Assembly (NCBI RefSeq): GCF_046736345.1
Contig: NZ_CP157210.1
Span: 1,240,001-1,304,000, forward strand
Direction: 5' to 3'
Source: Hyphococcus formosus
GTDB taxonomy: Bacteria > Pseudomonadota > Alphaproteobacteria > Caulobacterales > Parvularculaceae
Length of the DNA: 64,000 nt
Of the stretch, positions 50,641 through 59,933 are shown piece by piece. The translations under genes and the position numbers were made by a program. Position 1 is the first letter of the stretch. Every line of letters begins with the position of its first letter. The notes under the pieces were generated by a model. It was not told the origin of the DNA, made no database searches, and saw nothing but the letters and a program-made list of their open reading frames with translations.

Positions 50641-51378
50641 GTGTCGTCTTTAGCGTGGTTGCGTCTGATTTTCGTATTTCTGGCTTTTCTGGCTCAGGAA
50701 CTAATCGCCGCTTCAGCCTTCGCGCAAAACACAAGCGGTGTGAGCAACCCCAATATCACCGAAGGGCGGCGGGATTTTGGCTATCGCCTGTCTGTCGAAC
50801 CGACCGGCGGCAGCGATGACTTCACCCATCGCTTTGATTACGGGCATTCCGTCAGCGACCGCACCCGAATGAAATTCGTGGTCACGCAAAACAACAAAAA
50901 TGGCGATGTTAAAATCCGCCATTTTCAAACTGAAGCGCAATATCAGTTCCGGAAAGTACAAGAAGGCTGGAACAGCGCGGTTCAGGTACAAGGCCGGATC
51001 CCCACAGCAAATAACGTCAGTGGTCGGGCGCGCTTCGCATGGCTCAACAGTATTGATCTAAGTCCGCGCGTTGAACTCCGGGCCAATGTCTATGCGGCCA
51101 AAGAGGTCGGCGATCTGGCAAAAAAGGGAATTAGGCTTGAAACCCGATCAGAGCTGACGGTCTCAGATGTCCGTCAAATGCGGGTTGGGGTGCAGATGTT
51201 CAATCGATACAATACGACGGCCGCCTTTGGTGATTTCAACGATCAGTCCCATCAGGTGGGTCCGATTGTGCGCGGCCGTATCGCAAATGATATCAGCTAT
51301 GGCGTGGGGGCATTATTTGGTATCTCGCGCGCCGCCAGTGATGCAGAATTCCGTATCTTTCTAGGCTATTCGCTTTAG
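50641..51378 (+). CDS. Uncharacterised exported protein, probable outer-membrane barrel
   Basis: 245 residues from a GTG at 50641 with GAGAG 8 bases upstream. Signal peptide 1-29 (RLIFVFLAFLAQELIAASAFA). The mature part is alternating-hydrophobic beta strands (YRLSVEPTGGS; MKFVVTQNN; AQYQFRKVQ; RVELRANVYA; MRVGVQMFNRY; YGVGALFGIS) and ends FRIFLGYSL, with a hydrophobic end like barrel proteins. No family recognised. Inserted between purC and purS; no known tie to purine synthesis. Confidence 0.7.
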   Translation: MSSLAWLRLIFVFLAFLAQELIAASAFAQNTSGVSNPNITEGRRDFGYRLSVEPTGGSDDFTHRFDYGHSVSDRTRMKFVVTQNNKNGDVKIRHFQTEAQYQFRKVQEGWNSAVQVQGRIPTANNVSGRARFAWLNSIDLSPRVELRANVYAAKEVGDLAKKGIRLETRSELTVSDVRQMRVGVQMFNRYNTTAAFGDFNDQSHQVGPIVRGRIANDISYGVGALFGISRAASDAEFRIFLGYSL

Positions 51379-51440
51379 GTGATTGCACTTATGGGCGCAT
51401 GGGCGTAATCACTGCCGCGAAGCTAAGCGGAACGAGCCTA

Positions 51441-51683
51441 ATGAAAGCCAAAATTACGATTACCTTGAAAAATGGTGTCCTTGATCCACAGGGCGTTGCC
51501 ATTGAAAACGCCCTCGCCGGATTAGGCTTTGAAGGCGCAACTGGCGTTCGTCAGGGCAAGGTCATCGAAATGAAACTGGCCGAAACCGACGAGGTCGAAG
51601 CCCGCGCAAAAGCGGAAGAAATGTGCAAAAAGCTGTTGGCCAATCCGGTCATGGAAAATTACGCAATCGAGATTTTGGCCTAG
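51441..51683 (+). CDS. purS: Phosphoribosylformylglycinamidine synthase subunit PurS
   Basis: 80 residues, the family size. MKAKITITLKNGVLDPQGVAIENAL followed by LGFEGATGVRQGKVIEM is the PurS pattern (split here). PurS bridges PurL and the glutaminase PurQ. It sits 4 bases before purQ. The ATG at 51441 is preferred over one at 51399 by family length. PurL is not in the window. Confidence 0.95.
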   Translation: MKAKITITLKNGVLDPQGVAIENALAGLGFEGATGVRQGKVIEMKLAETDEVEARAKAEEMCKKLLANPVMENYAIEILA

Positions 51684-51687
51684 CCTT

Positions 51688-52350
51688 ATGAAAACCGCAG
51701 TTATTGTTTTCCCTGCTTCAAATTGTGATCGCGATATTGCGGTTGCCCTCGAACAAGCGACCGGCAAAAAGCCGGAAATGGTCTGGCATGGTGACAGCAC
51801 TGTTCCGGATACAGATCTGATCGCCCTGCCCGGCGGTTTTTCCTATGGCGACTATCTTCGCGCTGGCGCTATGGCGGCGAAATCGCCGATCATGCGCGAC
51901 GTGATTGAAAAAGCGAAAAATGGTGCGCCGGTCATCGGTGTCTGCAATGGCTTTCAGGTGCTTTGCGAGACGGGCCTTCTGCCCGGCGCATTGATGCGCA
52001 ATGCAGGCCTTGATTTCGTTTGCCGCTCGGTGAATCTGCGTGTTGAGAATAACAGCTCGATCTTCACCAAAGGCCTCGACAAAGACCGCTATCTGAATTT
52101 TCCGGTCGCCCATCATGACGGCAATTATTTCGCCGATGATGAAACGCTGGACCGGCTCGAAGCGGAAGACCGGATCGCATTCCGGTATGTCGATAATCCG
52201 AATGGCTCTGCGCGCGATATTGCCGGGGTCATCAATGATGCCGGAAATGTCTTGGGCATGATGCCCCATCCGGAGCGGGTGATTTCGCCACTCCTTGGCG
52301 GCACTGACGGCACCGAGTTTTTCAAAAGCGTTATCAACGCGGTTGCCTAG
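51688..52350 (+). CDS. purQ: Phosphoribosylformylglycinamidine synthase glutaminase PurQ
   Basis: 220 residues. Class I glutamine amidotransferase: oxyanion segment LIALPGGFSYGDYLR, nucleophile Cys in GVCNGFQVLCE (about residue 87), His/Glu in MPHPERV near the end. Opens AVIVFPASNCDRD, typical of PurQ. Supplies ammonia to PurL for FGAM formation. Directly after purS. purL is expected next but is replaced here by a convergent amidase gene, so it must be elsewhere in the genome. Confidence 0.97.
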   Translation: MKTAVIVFPASNCDRDIAVALEQATGKKPEMVWHGDSTVPDTDLIALPGGFSYGDYLRAGAMAAKSPIMRDVIEKAKNGAPVIGVCNGFQVLCETGLLPGALMRNAGLDFVCRSVNLRVENNSSIFTKGLDKDRYLNFPVAHHDGNYFADDETLDRLEAEDRIAFRYVDNPNGSARDIAGVINDAGNVLGMMPHPERVISPLLGGTDGTEFFKSVINAVA

Positions 52351-52371
52351 ACAACCGCGCCATCATCGCCG

Positions 52372-53853
52372 CTAGCCAAACAGGGGTGGTCGCCGCCCCG
52401 CCCATGGCATTGCCTCTTCAAGCTCGTAGGCGAGCGCAAGCAGCATTGCCTCCTGCCCGAGATTTGCAGAAAACATACTGCCAATCGGCAGATCATTATC
52501 TGACATGCTCAAGGGCAACGAAATCGAAGGTGCACCGGTTATATTGTAGAGCGCGGTGTACTGAACATATCTTGTCAAGCGGTCCAGCGTCGTTTCAAAA
52601 TCAAGCCCACCATCAAGGTAACCAATCTCCGGCGGCGGCGCAGATACGACAGGAGATAACACCACGTCGTAATTTTGGTGGAATTCGTTCATCATCCCTT
52701 CAACGGTTTGCAAACGGGCAATCGCGCCGTCAAACCGGTCCATATGGGCTTCGAAATGCTTTGTCAGTCCGAGCGTGAACGGTTCGAATGCCATACCGTT
52801 TCTGGGTAGATGAGTTTTCTTCTCCCAAAAGGTGACCGCGCTATGGGCAAAGGCTGCCCAATAGAGGCTGAAATCCTCGTCGAGCCCCTGCTCGATCGGC
52901 AGTTCGACTTCTTCAACCTGATGACCAAGCGCCTCGCATTGCGCAGCCACATTACGGGTCGCAGCATCGACCTCAGCCACCGGCCGCAAGCCGCCAAGCC
53001 CCAGGGTTGTAAAACCGATCCGCAAACGGCGCTCAGACGGGCCGGATATCAAAGGCAATGGTTCGAGACCGTTGTCCTGCACCGCCAGCGCTGCCGCAAT
53101 AGCGGCCGTATCCCGCACCGTTCTCGTTTGTGCGCCGTGTACGGACAAGCGAATGGGCCCGACAACATCATCGGGACGCGCGGTCGGATTACGTCCCCGT
53201 GAAACCTTGAGCCCGACATTGCCGCAACAGGACGCAGGGATTCGAATGGACCCGCCCCCATCGCTGGCATGAGCAATCGGCACAACCCCGCTGGCCACAA
53301 GGGCCGCTGCGCCGCCTGATGACCCGCCTGTCGAATGATTTGTGTTCCACGGATTTCGGGTTTTTCCGCTGCTAAGTGGTTCCGTGGTGGCTGAAAGACC
53401 AAACTCAGGGGTCGTTGATTTTCCGAGACTAACAACGCCGAGGCCAAGAAACTCGTTAATGAGCGGGACTTGTTCCTTTCCGCGATAACCGGGAAAGGCA
53501 CGGCTGCCGAAGGCGGTACCGACACCGGTAACATCGTCGAGATCTTTAATGAACGTTGGCACCCCGGCCCACGGCCCCGATGCGCTCACCGCTTCTTTGC
53601 GTGCACGGCGGAATGTCTTTTGAACGATCGCATTGATCTCAGGGTTTATGCGCTGCGTCCGTTCAATCGCAGCCTCAACCGCTTCTTCGGCGCTTAACTC
53701 ACCCGACTTGATCCGCGATGCCGTTTCCACGCCGTCAAGCGCAGCTAGATCGTTCGATGCTTTTTGATCAGGCCGCGAGCATGCGCTCCCCATCATCAGG
53801 AGCGCCGCCCCGATACTGCCATTTCCCATCAAATTCCGTCGCGTCAGTGACAT
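52372..53853 (-). CDS. Amidase (amidase-signature family), exported
   Basis: 493 residues. N-terminus MSLTRRNLMGNGSIGAALLM has a twin-arginine motif, with GSAC as a possible lipobox at about residue 22-25. The Ser-cisSer-Lys triad of the family is seen: Lys in VPTFIKDLDDV, and the Gly/Ser-rich THSTGGSSGGAAALVASG. Hydrolyses a carboxamide in the periplasm; substrate unknown. The Tat plus lipobox combination suggests folding with cofactor-independent export and membrane anchoring. The gene points toward purQ. Confidence 0.87.
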   Translation of the reverse strand: MSLTRRNLMGNGSIGAALLMMGSACSRPDQKASNDLAALDGVETASRIKSGELSAEEAVEAAIERTQRINPEINAIVQKTFRRARKEAVSASGPWAGVPTFIKDLDDVTGVGTAFGSRAFPGYRGKEQVPLINEFLGLGVVSLGKSTTPEFGLSATTEPLSSGKTRNPWNTNHSTGGSSGGAAALVASGVVPIAHASDGGGSIRIPASCCGNVGLKVSRGRNPTARPDDVVGPIRLSVHGAQTRTVRDTAAIAAALAVQDNGLEPLPLISGPSERRLRIGFTTLGLGGLRPVAEVDAATRNVAAQCEALGHQVEEVELPIEQGLDEDFSLYWAAFAHSAVTFWEKKTHLPRNGMAFEPFTLGLTKHFEAHMDRFDGAIARLQTVEGMMNEFHQNYDVVLSPVVSAPPPEIGYLDGGLDFETTLDRLTRYVQYTALYNITGAPSISLPLSMSDNDLPIGSMFSANLGQEAMLLALAYELEEAMPWAGRRPPLFG

Positions 53854-53975
53854 GCAAAGCTTCCTTTTATTCCTGTTGCGATTCCGGCATCATGAAATGC
53901 TGTAAGCGTGCGCCAGTAAAATCAAGACAAGAGCGCAGAGGGAATGAACAATTCGAACTATTAAGGGGAGTAACT

Positions 53976-55196
53976 ATGAGGAAGACCGCCTTCGCAATCG
54001 CAGCATTTCTTTTTGTTGTTTCATGCGGTGAGAAGACACCAAAAGCGCCCGAGGGAGATTCCGACTATCAAGAGGTGCTGATGGCACAATTACTTGATGC
54101 CAAGCCGGGCGATGTTATCGAAATTCCAGAAGGACGGTTTTCATTCGATCGATCCCTCAGCCTTACGGTGGATGGCGTAACGATCCGCGGCAAAGGGATG
54201 GACAAATCGGTTCTGTCTTTTGCGGGACAAATGGCTGGTGCTGAAGGGTTATTGGTCACCGCCAGTGATTTTACGATTGAAGACCTCGCGATTGAAGATA
54301 CCAAGGGCGATGCCCTCAAGGTGTCCGAGGGAGAGAATATCATCATCCGCCGTGTACGTACGGAATGGACCAACGGACCCAAAACGAAAAATGGGGCCTA
54401 TGGCATCTATCCGGTCCAGGTGCAAAATCTCTTGATGGAAGAAAATATCGCCATCGGCGCTTCAGATGCGGGCTTATATGTCGGGCAGTCACATAATGTC
54501 GTCATCCGCAATAATCGCGCCGAATATAATGTCGCCGGTATCGAGATCGAAAATACTTTTGACGCCGACGTTTATGGCAATGTCGCTACCAATAACACTG
54601 GCGGAATTTTGGTTTTTAATATGCCGAATTTGAAACAACCGGGTGAACGCACCCGCGTTTTCGAAAACGATGTATTTGAAAACAACACAAAGAATTTCGG
54701 CCATAAAGGCACCCCTGTCGCCTCAATTCCTGCGGGGTCTGGTATTGTCGTCAATTCAAATGACGATGTCGAAATTTTTGACAACACCATCCGCGATCAC
54801 CGAACCGCCAATGTCATCGTCGCCAGCGTATTTTCCTCCGATATTGGGAATAGCGACATGCAGGATGATTTTGATCCCTACCCCGATGGTATTTTTGTTT
54901 ATGACAATCGCTTTGAGGGCGGCGGAAACAACCCGGACGGCCTGGACCTTCAGGCACTAAAGCTTGCCGTAGTCGGTCCGCAAGGGCGGCTGCCGGATGT
55001 GCTTTGGGACGGCTATACCGTTGATGGTGCCACCGGAAGTGATGCGTTGTGCGTGCAGAATGGCGACGCGAAGGTGTTAAATGTTGATGGTCCGAACGGA
55101 AACAAGAACCCGCATATTGTCGAGGACGGCACCCACAATTGCACCTTTGAAAAACTTTCGCCGGTGACGCTGAAGGGACCACTCGTTGATCTATGA
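53976..55196 (+). CDS. Parallel beta-helix lipoprotein (partner of SO2930-type cytochrome)
   Basis: 406 residues. AAGGGGAG precedes ATG 53976. Lipoprotein signal MRKTAFAIAAFLFVVSC (lipobox VVSC). Right-handed beta-helix coils with Asn ladders: DFTIEDLAIEDTKGDALKV, NIIIRRVRTEW, LMEENIAIGASDAGLYVG, VVIRNNRAEYNVAGIEIEN, VEIFDNTIRDHRTANV. This family is known to pair with a diheme cytochrome c, and that gene overlaps its stop by 4 bases (ATGA). Molecular role unknown; periplasmic redox-linked polysaccharide binding or cleavage is conceivable only. Confidence 0.87.
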   Translation: MRKTAFAIAAFLFVVSCGEKTPKAPEGDSDYQEVLMAQLLDAKPGDVIEIPEGRFSFDRSLSLTVDGVTIRGKGMDKSVLSFAGQMAGAEGLLVTASDFTIEDLAIEDTKGDALKVSEGENIIIRRVRTEWTNGPKTKNGAYGIYPVQVQNLLMEENIAIGASDAGLYVGQSHNVVIRNNRAEYNVAGIEIENTFDADVYGNVATNNTGGILVFNMPNLKQPGERTRVFENDVFENNTKNFGHKGTPVASIPAGSGIVVNSNDDVEIFDNTIRDHRTANVIVASVFSSDIGNSDMQDDFDPYPDGIFVYDNRFEGGGNNPDGLDLQALKLAVVGPQGRLPDVLWDGYTVDGATGSDALCVQNGDAKVLNVDGPNGNKNPHIVEDGTHNCTFEKLSPVTLKGPLVDL

Positions 55197-56320
55197 GTAT
55201 TTCGATTTACGTCAGGCGTATCTTCCTTGGGTTACTTCTAATAAGCGCTGTTGCATGCGCCGCTGAGGAGGATACGCAACCTACCTTTCACGAAGAAGAA
55301 AACCCCAACGCGTTAAGCGATTGGGGTATGTTCTCCGTTCGTGAGAAAACAATGACACTCGCTGATAATGTCATTCCCTATGATATCGCCACGCCGCTTT
55401 TTTCAGATTATGCATTGAAATTGCGCACGATATGGCTCCCGGACGGAACGCAGTCCGTTTACAATCCTGATGAAGCGTTTGACATGCCTGTTGGCACCGT
55501 CATTACAAAGACTTTCTATTATCCAACGGCCGACACAAAGGACGAGGTTACCTACAACCGCGCCCGAACTGTTTCGAGCCGCATGATGGATCTACATGGT
55601 CTTCGCTTGATCGAAACGCGCATTCTGACCCGTCGGGAATCTGGTTGGGATGCCGTCGCCTATTTATGGAATGATGAACAGACCGACGCATATTTAAAAC
55701 GCACGGGCGCGATCATTCCGTTGACACTCAATCGCCCTGACGAACGAAGCGAAGACTTTGCGTATCTGGTGCCGAATGTAAATCAATGCGCTGGATGTCA
55801 TGCCACCAACGCGACCACAAAAGCCATTAAACCGATTGGGATCAAAGCGCGTCACCTCAACAAACAATCGAGCTTCGCCGCGGGCTTCAATCAACTCGAT
55901 CACTGGATTGCCAAAGGGTTGCTTACCGCTGAATTGACGGATGAAGCGCCGCGAAATGCAGATTGGCTTAATTTTGACGAGCCGCTCGATCGGCGCGCGC
56001 GGGCCTATCTCGATGCCAATTGCAGTCATTGCCATAACCCCAACGGACCGGCAGATACCTCCGGTTTAGATTTGGAACCGGATGCCACGGGCGCATCCCT
56101 CGGGATCTGCAAAACGCCGATTGCCGCCGGTACCGGTACAGGGGGACGCATTCACGGAATCGTCCCCGGTGACCCGGACCGGTCGATCCTCGTATATCGC
56201 ATGGAGACGAATGATCCCGGCGCAATGATGCCGGAGTTAGGACGCGGCGTCACCCATGAAGAAGGGGTTGGTCTAATTCGCGAATGGATTGCGCAAATGG
56301 ATGGTGCCTGCGGCACTTGA
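55193..56320 (+). CDS. SO2930-family diheme c-type cytochrome
   Basis: 375 residues. Lipoprotein-like signal (RRIFLGLLLISAVACAAEED, lipobox VAC). Two haem sites: CAGCH near residue 200 and CSHCH near residue 280, with Met or His ligands likely in MMPELGRG. DWGMFSVREKTMTL and YDIATPLFSDYALK are family features. Electron transfer protein of the periplasm, translationally coupled to the beta-helix lipoprotein. Function of the pair is not established to my knowledge. Confidence 0.9.
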   Translation: MSISIYVRRIFLGLLLISAVACAAEEDTQPTFHEEENPNALSDWGMFSVREKTMTLADNVIPYDIATPLFSDYALKLRTIWLPDGTQSVYNPDEAFDMPVGTVITKTFYYPTADTKDEVTYNRARTVSSRMMDLHGLRLIETRILTRRESGWDAVAYLWNDEQTDAYLKRTGAIIPLTLNRPDERSEDFAYLVPNVNQCAGCHATNATTKAIKPIGIKARHLNKQSSFAAGFNQLDHWIAKGLLTAELTDEAPRNADWLNFDEPLDRRARAYLDANCSHCHNPNGPADTSGLDLEPDATGASLGICKTPIAAGTGTGGRIHGIVPGDPDRSILVYRMETNDPGAMMPELGRGVTHEEGVGLIREWIAQMDGACGT

Positions 56321-56384
56321 CCTATTCCGTTTGCCGCATAATTCGCGAAATGTTAGAATTCGCCGAAATGGGGAGTTGTATTTG

Positions 56385-57407
56385 ATGAACGATTTAAATC
56401 CCGGCCATATCCTTCAGACCGCAACGGCATTTTTTCCCGCAAAGGTGCTTCTGTCCGCGACAGAACTTGGGCTTTTTACCAAGCTATCTGAAAAGCCCAT
56501 GAACGGCGTTGAACTTTGCAATTCGTTAGGGCTGCACCCACGCGCGAACCCCGACTTTTTTGATACGCTGGTCGCACTGAAATTCCTTTTGCGAGACGGC
56601 AATGGAAGCGATGCCACCTATCAAAACACACCGGAAACGGCTGCGTTTTTGAATAAAAGCAGCCCCGCCTATATTGGTGGCTTCCTCGAAATGGCGAATG
56701 CACGGCTCTATCATTCCTGGGGTGATCTGACCGAGGCGTTGCGCACGGGTAAAGCGCAAAATGAATTAAAGAACTCGGACAAACCTTTGTTCGATGCAAT
56801 TTATGACGACCCCGCAAGGCTCGAACAATTCATTGATGCCATGACAGGCATCCAAATCGGTAATATTATGGCGCTTGCGGAGAAATTTGATTTCTCCGGT
56901 TACAAAACCCTTTGCGATGTTGGGGGCTCTGGCGCAACGCTCGCACGCGCCATTGCGCTAGGCCATCCCAATATAAAATGTATATCCGCAGACCTTCCTG
57001 CCGTGACGGCTATTGCAAAGAAACGCATTGCGGACTCGGGTCTAAGCGACCGTATCGATGCGATTGACCTTGATTTCTTCAAGGATAGCTTCCCAAAAGT
57101 CGATATCATCACCATGGGGAATATTCTCCATGACTGGAATCTCGACGTCAAAAAAATGCTCATCACCAAAGCGTATGAAGCCCTGCCCTCTGGCGGTGCC
57201 TTCATTGCCATTGAAAACATCATTGACGATGAGCGCCGCGAAAACGCCTTTGGCTTATTGATGTCGTTGAATATGCTCGTCGAAACCGGCGACGGTTTCG
57301 ATTATACCGGTGCCGATTTCGATGGTTGGTGCAAGGAAGTGGGCTTCTCTCGCACCGAAATACTGCCGCTCGCCGGACCGACAAGCGCAGCAATCGCGTA
57401 TAAATAA
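56385..57407 (+). CDS. SAM-dependent O-methyltransferase-like protein
   Basis: 340 residues. GGGGAG lies 9 bases before ATG 56385. N-terminal dimerisation/winged-helix part (ATAFFPAKVLLSATELGLFTKL, in part), then a Rossmann methyltransferase: motif I CDVGGSGATLARAIA near residue 196, ISADLPAV, motif with DIITMGNILHDWNLD and catalytic-type His, and GGAFIAIENIID. Resembles acetylserotonin/hydroxyneurosporene-type O-methyltransferases. Target unknown; the neighbouring squalene-hopene cyclase is convergent and not necessarily related. Confidence 0.85.
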   Translation: MNDLNPGHILQTATAFFPAKVLLSATELGLFTKLSEKPMNGVELCNSLGLHPRANPDFFDTLVALKFLLRDGNGSDATYQNTPETAAFLNKSSPAYIGGFLEMANARLYHSWGDLTEALRTGKAQNELKNSDKPLFDAIYDDPARLEQFIDAMTGIQIGNIMALAEKFDFSGYKTLCDVGGSGATLARAIALGHPNIKCISADLPAVTAIAKKRIADSGLSDRIDAIDLDFFKDSFPKVDIITMGNILHDWNLDVKKMLITKAYEALPSGGAFIAIENIIDDERRENAFGLLMSLNMLVETGDGFDYTGADFDGWCKEVGFSRTEILPLAGPTSAAIAYK

Positions 57408-59450
57408 CTAGATCGAATATTTCTCGCGAACACGGCCTAGTGCCATCAGCGGGAAATAGTGACGATACAGATTATAATTGATCATGAACGCACGGGACAA
57501 TTCAGGCCCTTGTTTTAGCCGTTCCTTGAGTAACGGATCATTGAGCTTGATCGTTTGCCCAACGCCGTACCCCGGGAAACCCGTGCCGGTATATTCGGGC
57601 TCGTTCCATGTGCCGTCGCGCTGACGCTCGATCAGGAACTCGATACCGTCCGCAACCGCGCGCTCGTCCTCTGGCCGTCCGACGGCCGCAAGCCCCATAA
57701 GTGCCCACGCGGTCTGTGACGCAGTGGATGTCCCCTTGCCCATTTGCTTGACGTCCATATAGGACGCGCAACTCTCGCCCCAGCCGCCATCTTCATTTTG
57801 ATGCAAGATCAACCAATCGGACGCTTTGCGGATATAGGCTTGGGACATGTCCTCGCCGATCGCCTCAAGCGCTGGCAGGACAGCGCCGGTTCCATAGATG
57901 TAATTGACACCCCACCGGCCAAACCATGCGCCATCGGCTTCCTGCTCGGATTTAATATAGTCGAGCGCACGCACCATTGACGGATGGTCTTTACCGATCC
58001 CCAATTTGCCAAATGCCTCGATAATATGCGCCGTGACATCAACCGATGGCGGATCAAGCGCTTCGCCAAAATCACAGAACGGAATTTTGGTGAGGATTTG
58101 CTTTTCGTTATCCTTGTCGAACGCGCCCCAGCCGCCATTTTTGCATTGCATGCCGATGAGCCAATTCACGCCGCGATCAATCGCTTGCTCGATTCCGCGC
58201 TCACGCCATTTCGGGTCATTCCGGAAAGGCGCGAGAACAATCAACGCAACAGCGGTATCATCTGTATCGGGATAAAAGTAATTCTTATATTCAAACGCCC
58301 AACCGCCCGGCTCAAGCTTTGGGCATTTTACCTTCCAGTCGCCATCGCGCAAAACCTGCTGGCCCAAAAGCCAATTGATCGCCTTTTCAACCTCTTTGGC
58401 TTTGCGCTCGTTAAGGTCACAATCATCGAACGCCAGCAGCGTCAAAACCGTATCCCAAACAGGGCTGGTCGATGCCTGGATCCAGGTCGCATCGCCAACA
58501 TCAACCCGCCAACGCGGATCGTCGAGCGCGCCCAAACCCTTAGCGACAACAGGGTGATCAAGCGCATAGCCTTCGTTATAAAGCGCCATCAAGGAATAGA
58601 TCCATGGCGGTTGAATACCGCCCCAAACACCATCTGCATCTTGATGCTCGATAATCCATTCAAGGCAACGCTTGACCGAGCCATTACGCGCCAAGCCAAC
58701 CTTGGCCGTCGTGCCAAAGCTTTGCAGCGCATGTAACACTTTATCCGCACCAAGAAAGAACTTATCGAGAAATCCTGCACCGGGCTTTTGTGGATAAGAA
58801 TAATCGAACTTATCGCGACCTTCGGGAAACAGCTCATCTAATTGCCGGCCCTTTGGCAGCGGTCTTGACGGACGCCGCGCAGATAGAACCGCAATCGGCA
58901 TAAGCGTCGCGCGCGCCCATTGCGCGAAATTATAGATCGAGAAAACAAACCAGTTTGGGAAATGAATAACTTCGACCGGAAGGTTCGGTGTTTTCTCCCA
59001 CGGATATTCACCAATCAGCGCGAGCCAATAACGCGTAAACACGCGGATATTTTTAAGGCCACCCTTTGACAAAATCCATTCACGCGCTTTGACCATATGT
59101 GGATCGCTCGCGCGGTCACCTACACAGCGAAGCGCCGCATAGGCTTCAACAGTGGTATTGATATCACCCGCAGGCGCATCGTGATAAATTTCCCATGAGC
59201 CGTCTTCCCGTTGGGTCTCGCGCAAGCTTTGGGCTAGGCGTGGGCGCAAATGGTGATCATCCAGCCCCATAAACCACAGGGCCAGAATCCATTGCGCCTC
59301 CATACAAGCGTTTGATTCGAGACGACCCACCCAATAGCCCTCGGGCTTTTGGCGTTCGGCTAACCATGATGCTGCACTGTCGATTGTACTTTCAAGCTGG
59401 CGGTCAAAATTGGAACGGCTTTCCGCGCCGGCCACTTTGTCGTCATACAT
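57408..59450 (-). CDS. shc: Squalene-hopene cyclase
   Basis: 680 residues. The ATG at 59450 has AAAGGG 7 bases upstream. Cyclises squalene to hopene/hopanol at the membrane, the entry to hopanoids. Catalytic DTDD motif in YPDTDDTAVAL near residue 395 and multiple QW repeats (QREDGSWEI; QDADGVWGG; QCKNGGWGAFD; QEADGAWFGRW; QNEDGGWGES). Typical length about 640-690. No other hopanoid genes (hpn) are in the window. Convergent with the methyltransferase, with stops adjacent. Confidence 0.97.
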   Translation of the reverse strand: MYDDKVAGAESRSNFDRQLESTIDSAASWLAERQKPEGYWVGRLESNACMEAQWILALWFMGLDDHHLRPRLAQSLRETQREDGSWEIYHDAPAGDINTTVEAYAALRCVGDRASDPHMVKAREWILSKGGLKNIRVFTRYWLALIGEYPWEKTPNLPVEVIHFPNWFVFSIYNFAQWARATLMPIAVLSARRPSRPLPKGRQLDELFPEGRDKFDYSYPQKPGAGFLDKFFLGADKVLHALQSFGTTAKVGLARNGSVKRCLEWIIEHQDADGVWGGIQPPWIYSLMALYNEGYALDHPVVAKGLGALDDPRWRVDVGDATWIQASTSPVWDTVLTLLAFDDCDLNERKAKEVEKAINWLLGQQVLRDGDWKVKCPKLEPGGWAFEYKNYFYPDTDDTAVALIVLAPFRNDPKWRERGIEQAIDRGVNWLIGMQCKNGGWGAFDKDNEKQILTKIPFCDFGEALDPPSVDVTAHIIEAFGKLGIGKDHPSMVRALDYIKSEQEADGAWFGRWGVNYIYGTGAVLPALEAIGEDMSQAYIRKASDWLILHQNEDGGWGESCASYMDVKQMGKGTSTASQTAWALMGLAAVGRPEDERAVADGIEFLIERQRDGTWNEPEYTGTGFPGYGVGQTIKLNDPLLKERLKQGPELSRAFMINYNLYRHYFPLMALGRVREKYSI

Positions 59451-59513
59451 GGTCAAACCCTTTATGAGCTTCAAAACAACTGAGGGGTTTGTAGCCCTTA
59501 AGGACTTTGGCGA

Positions 59514-59933
59514 CTAGGCCCTTAAATAGCCCCGCGACCACATGCCCAAGGCCATTGCGCCGATAAACGCCCACGGCATAACCCCGCCAATCGCGGCGGC
59601 ACTTATCCCCGGCCCGGGGCAGAAGCCTGACATTCCCCAACCAACCCCAAACAGGACTGCCCCCAACACCAGTGGGCGGTCGATCACCGTTTTCGTGGGG
59701 ATCTGAAACGCGTCGGCCAAAACTGGCTTTTGCCTTTTGAATACCAGACGGTAGCCAATGAAGGTTGTGAGCAAGGCACTCGCCATCACGACCAATAAGG
59801 TCGGGTCCCAGTTTCCGGTTATGTCGAGAAAGCCGATTATTTTCTCGGGATTGACCATGCCGGATACCGTTAAGCCCAGACCGAATAAAAGCCCGACAAG
59901 CAGTGACGCTAAAATGTTCTTATTATTACCCAT
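59514..59933 (-). CDS. YeeE/YedE (DUF6691) half-transporter
   Basis: 139 residues, four hydrophobic helices. Contains GLLFGLGLTVSGMVNPEKIIGFLDI and VGWGMSGFCPGPGISAAAIG (each in part), the motifs of the C-terminal half of sulfur-compound transporters of the YeeE/YedE family; C in FCPGPG is the likely substrate-contact residue. It overlaps the upstream gene by 8 bases, so both halves are made together. Controlled with the BigR-like regulator; probably moves thiosulfate or persulfide-related sulfur. Confidence 0.88.
   Translation of the reverse strand: MGNNKNILASLLVGLLFGLGLTVSGMVNPEKIIGFLDITGNWDPTLLVVMASALLTTFIGYRLVFKRQKPVLADAFQIPTKTVIDRPLVLGAVLFGVGWGMSGFCPGPGISAAAIGGVMPWAFIGAMALGMWSRGYLRA

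Noticed and set aside
57984..58736. 250-residue plus-strand frame inside squalene-hopene cyclase
   Set aside because: Shadow; the cyclase QW and DTDD motifs are on the minus strand.
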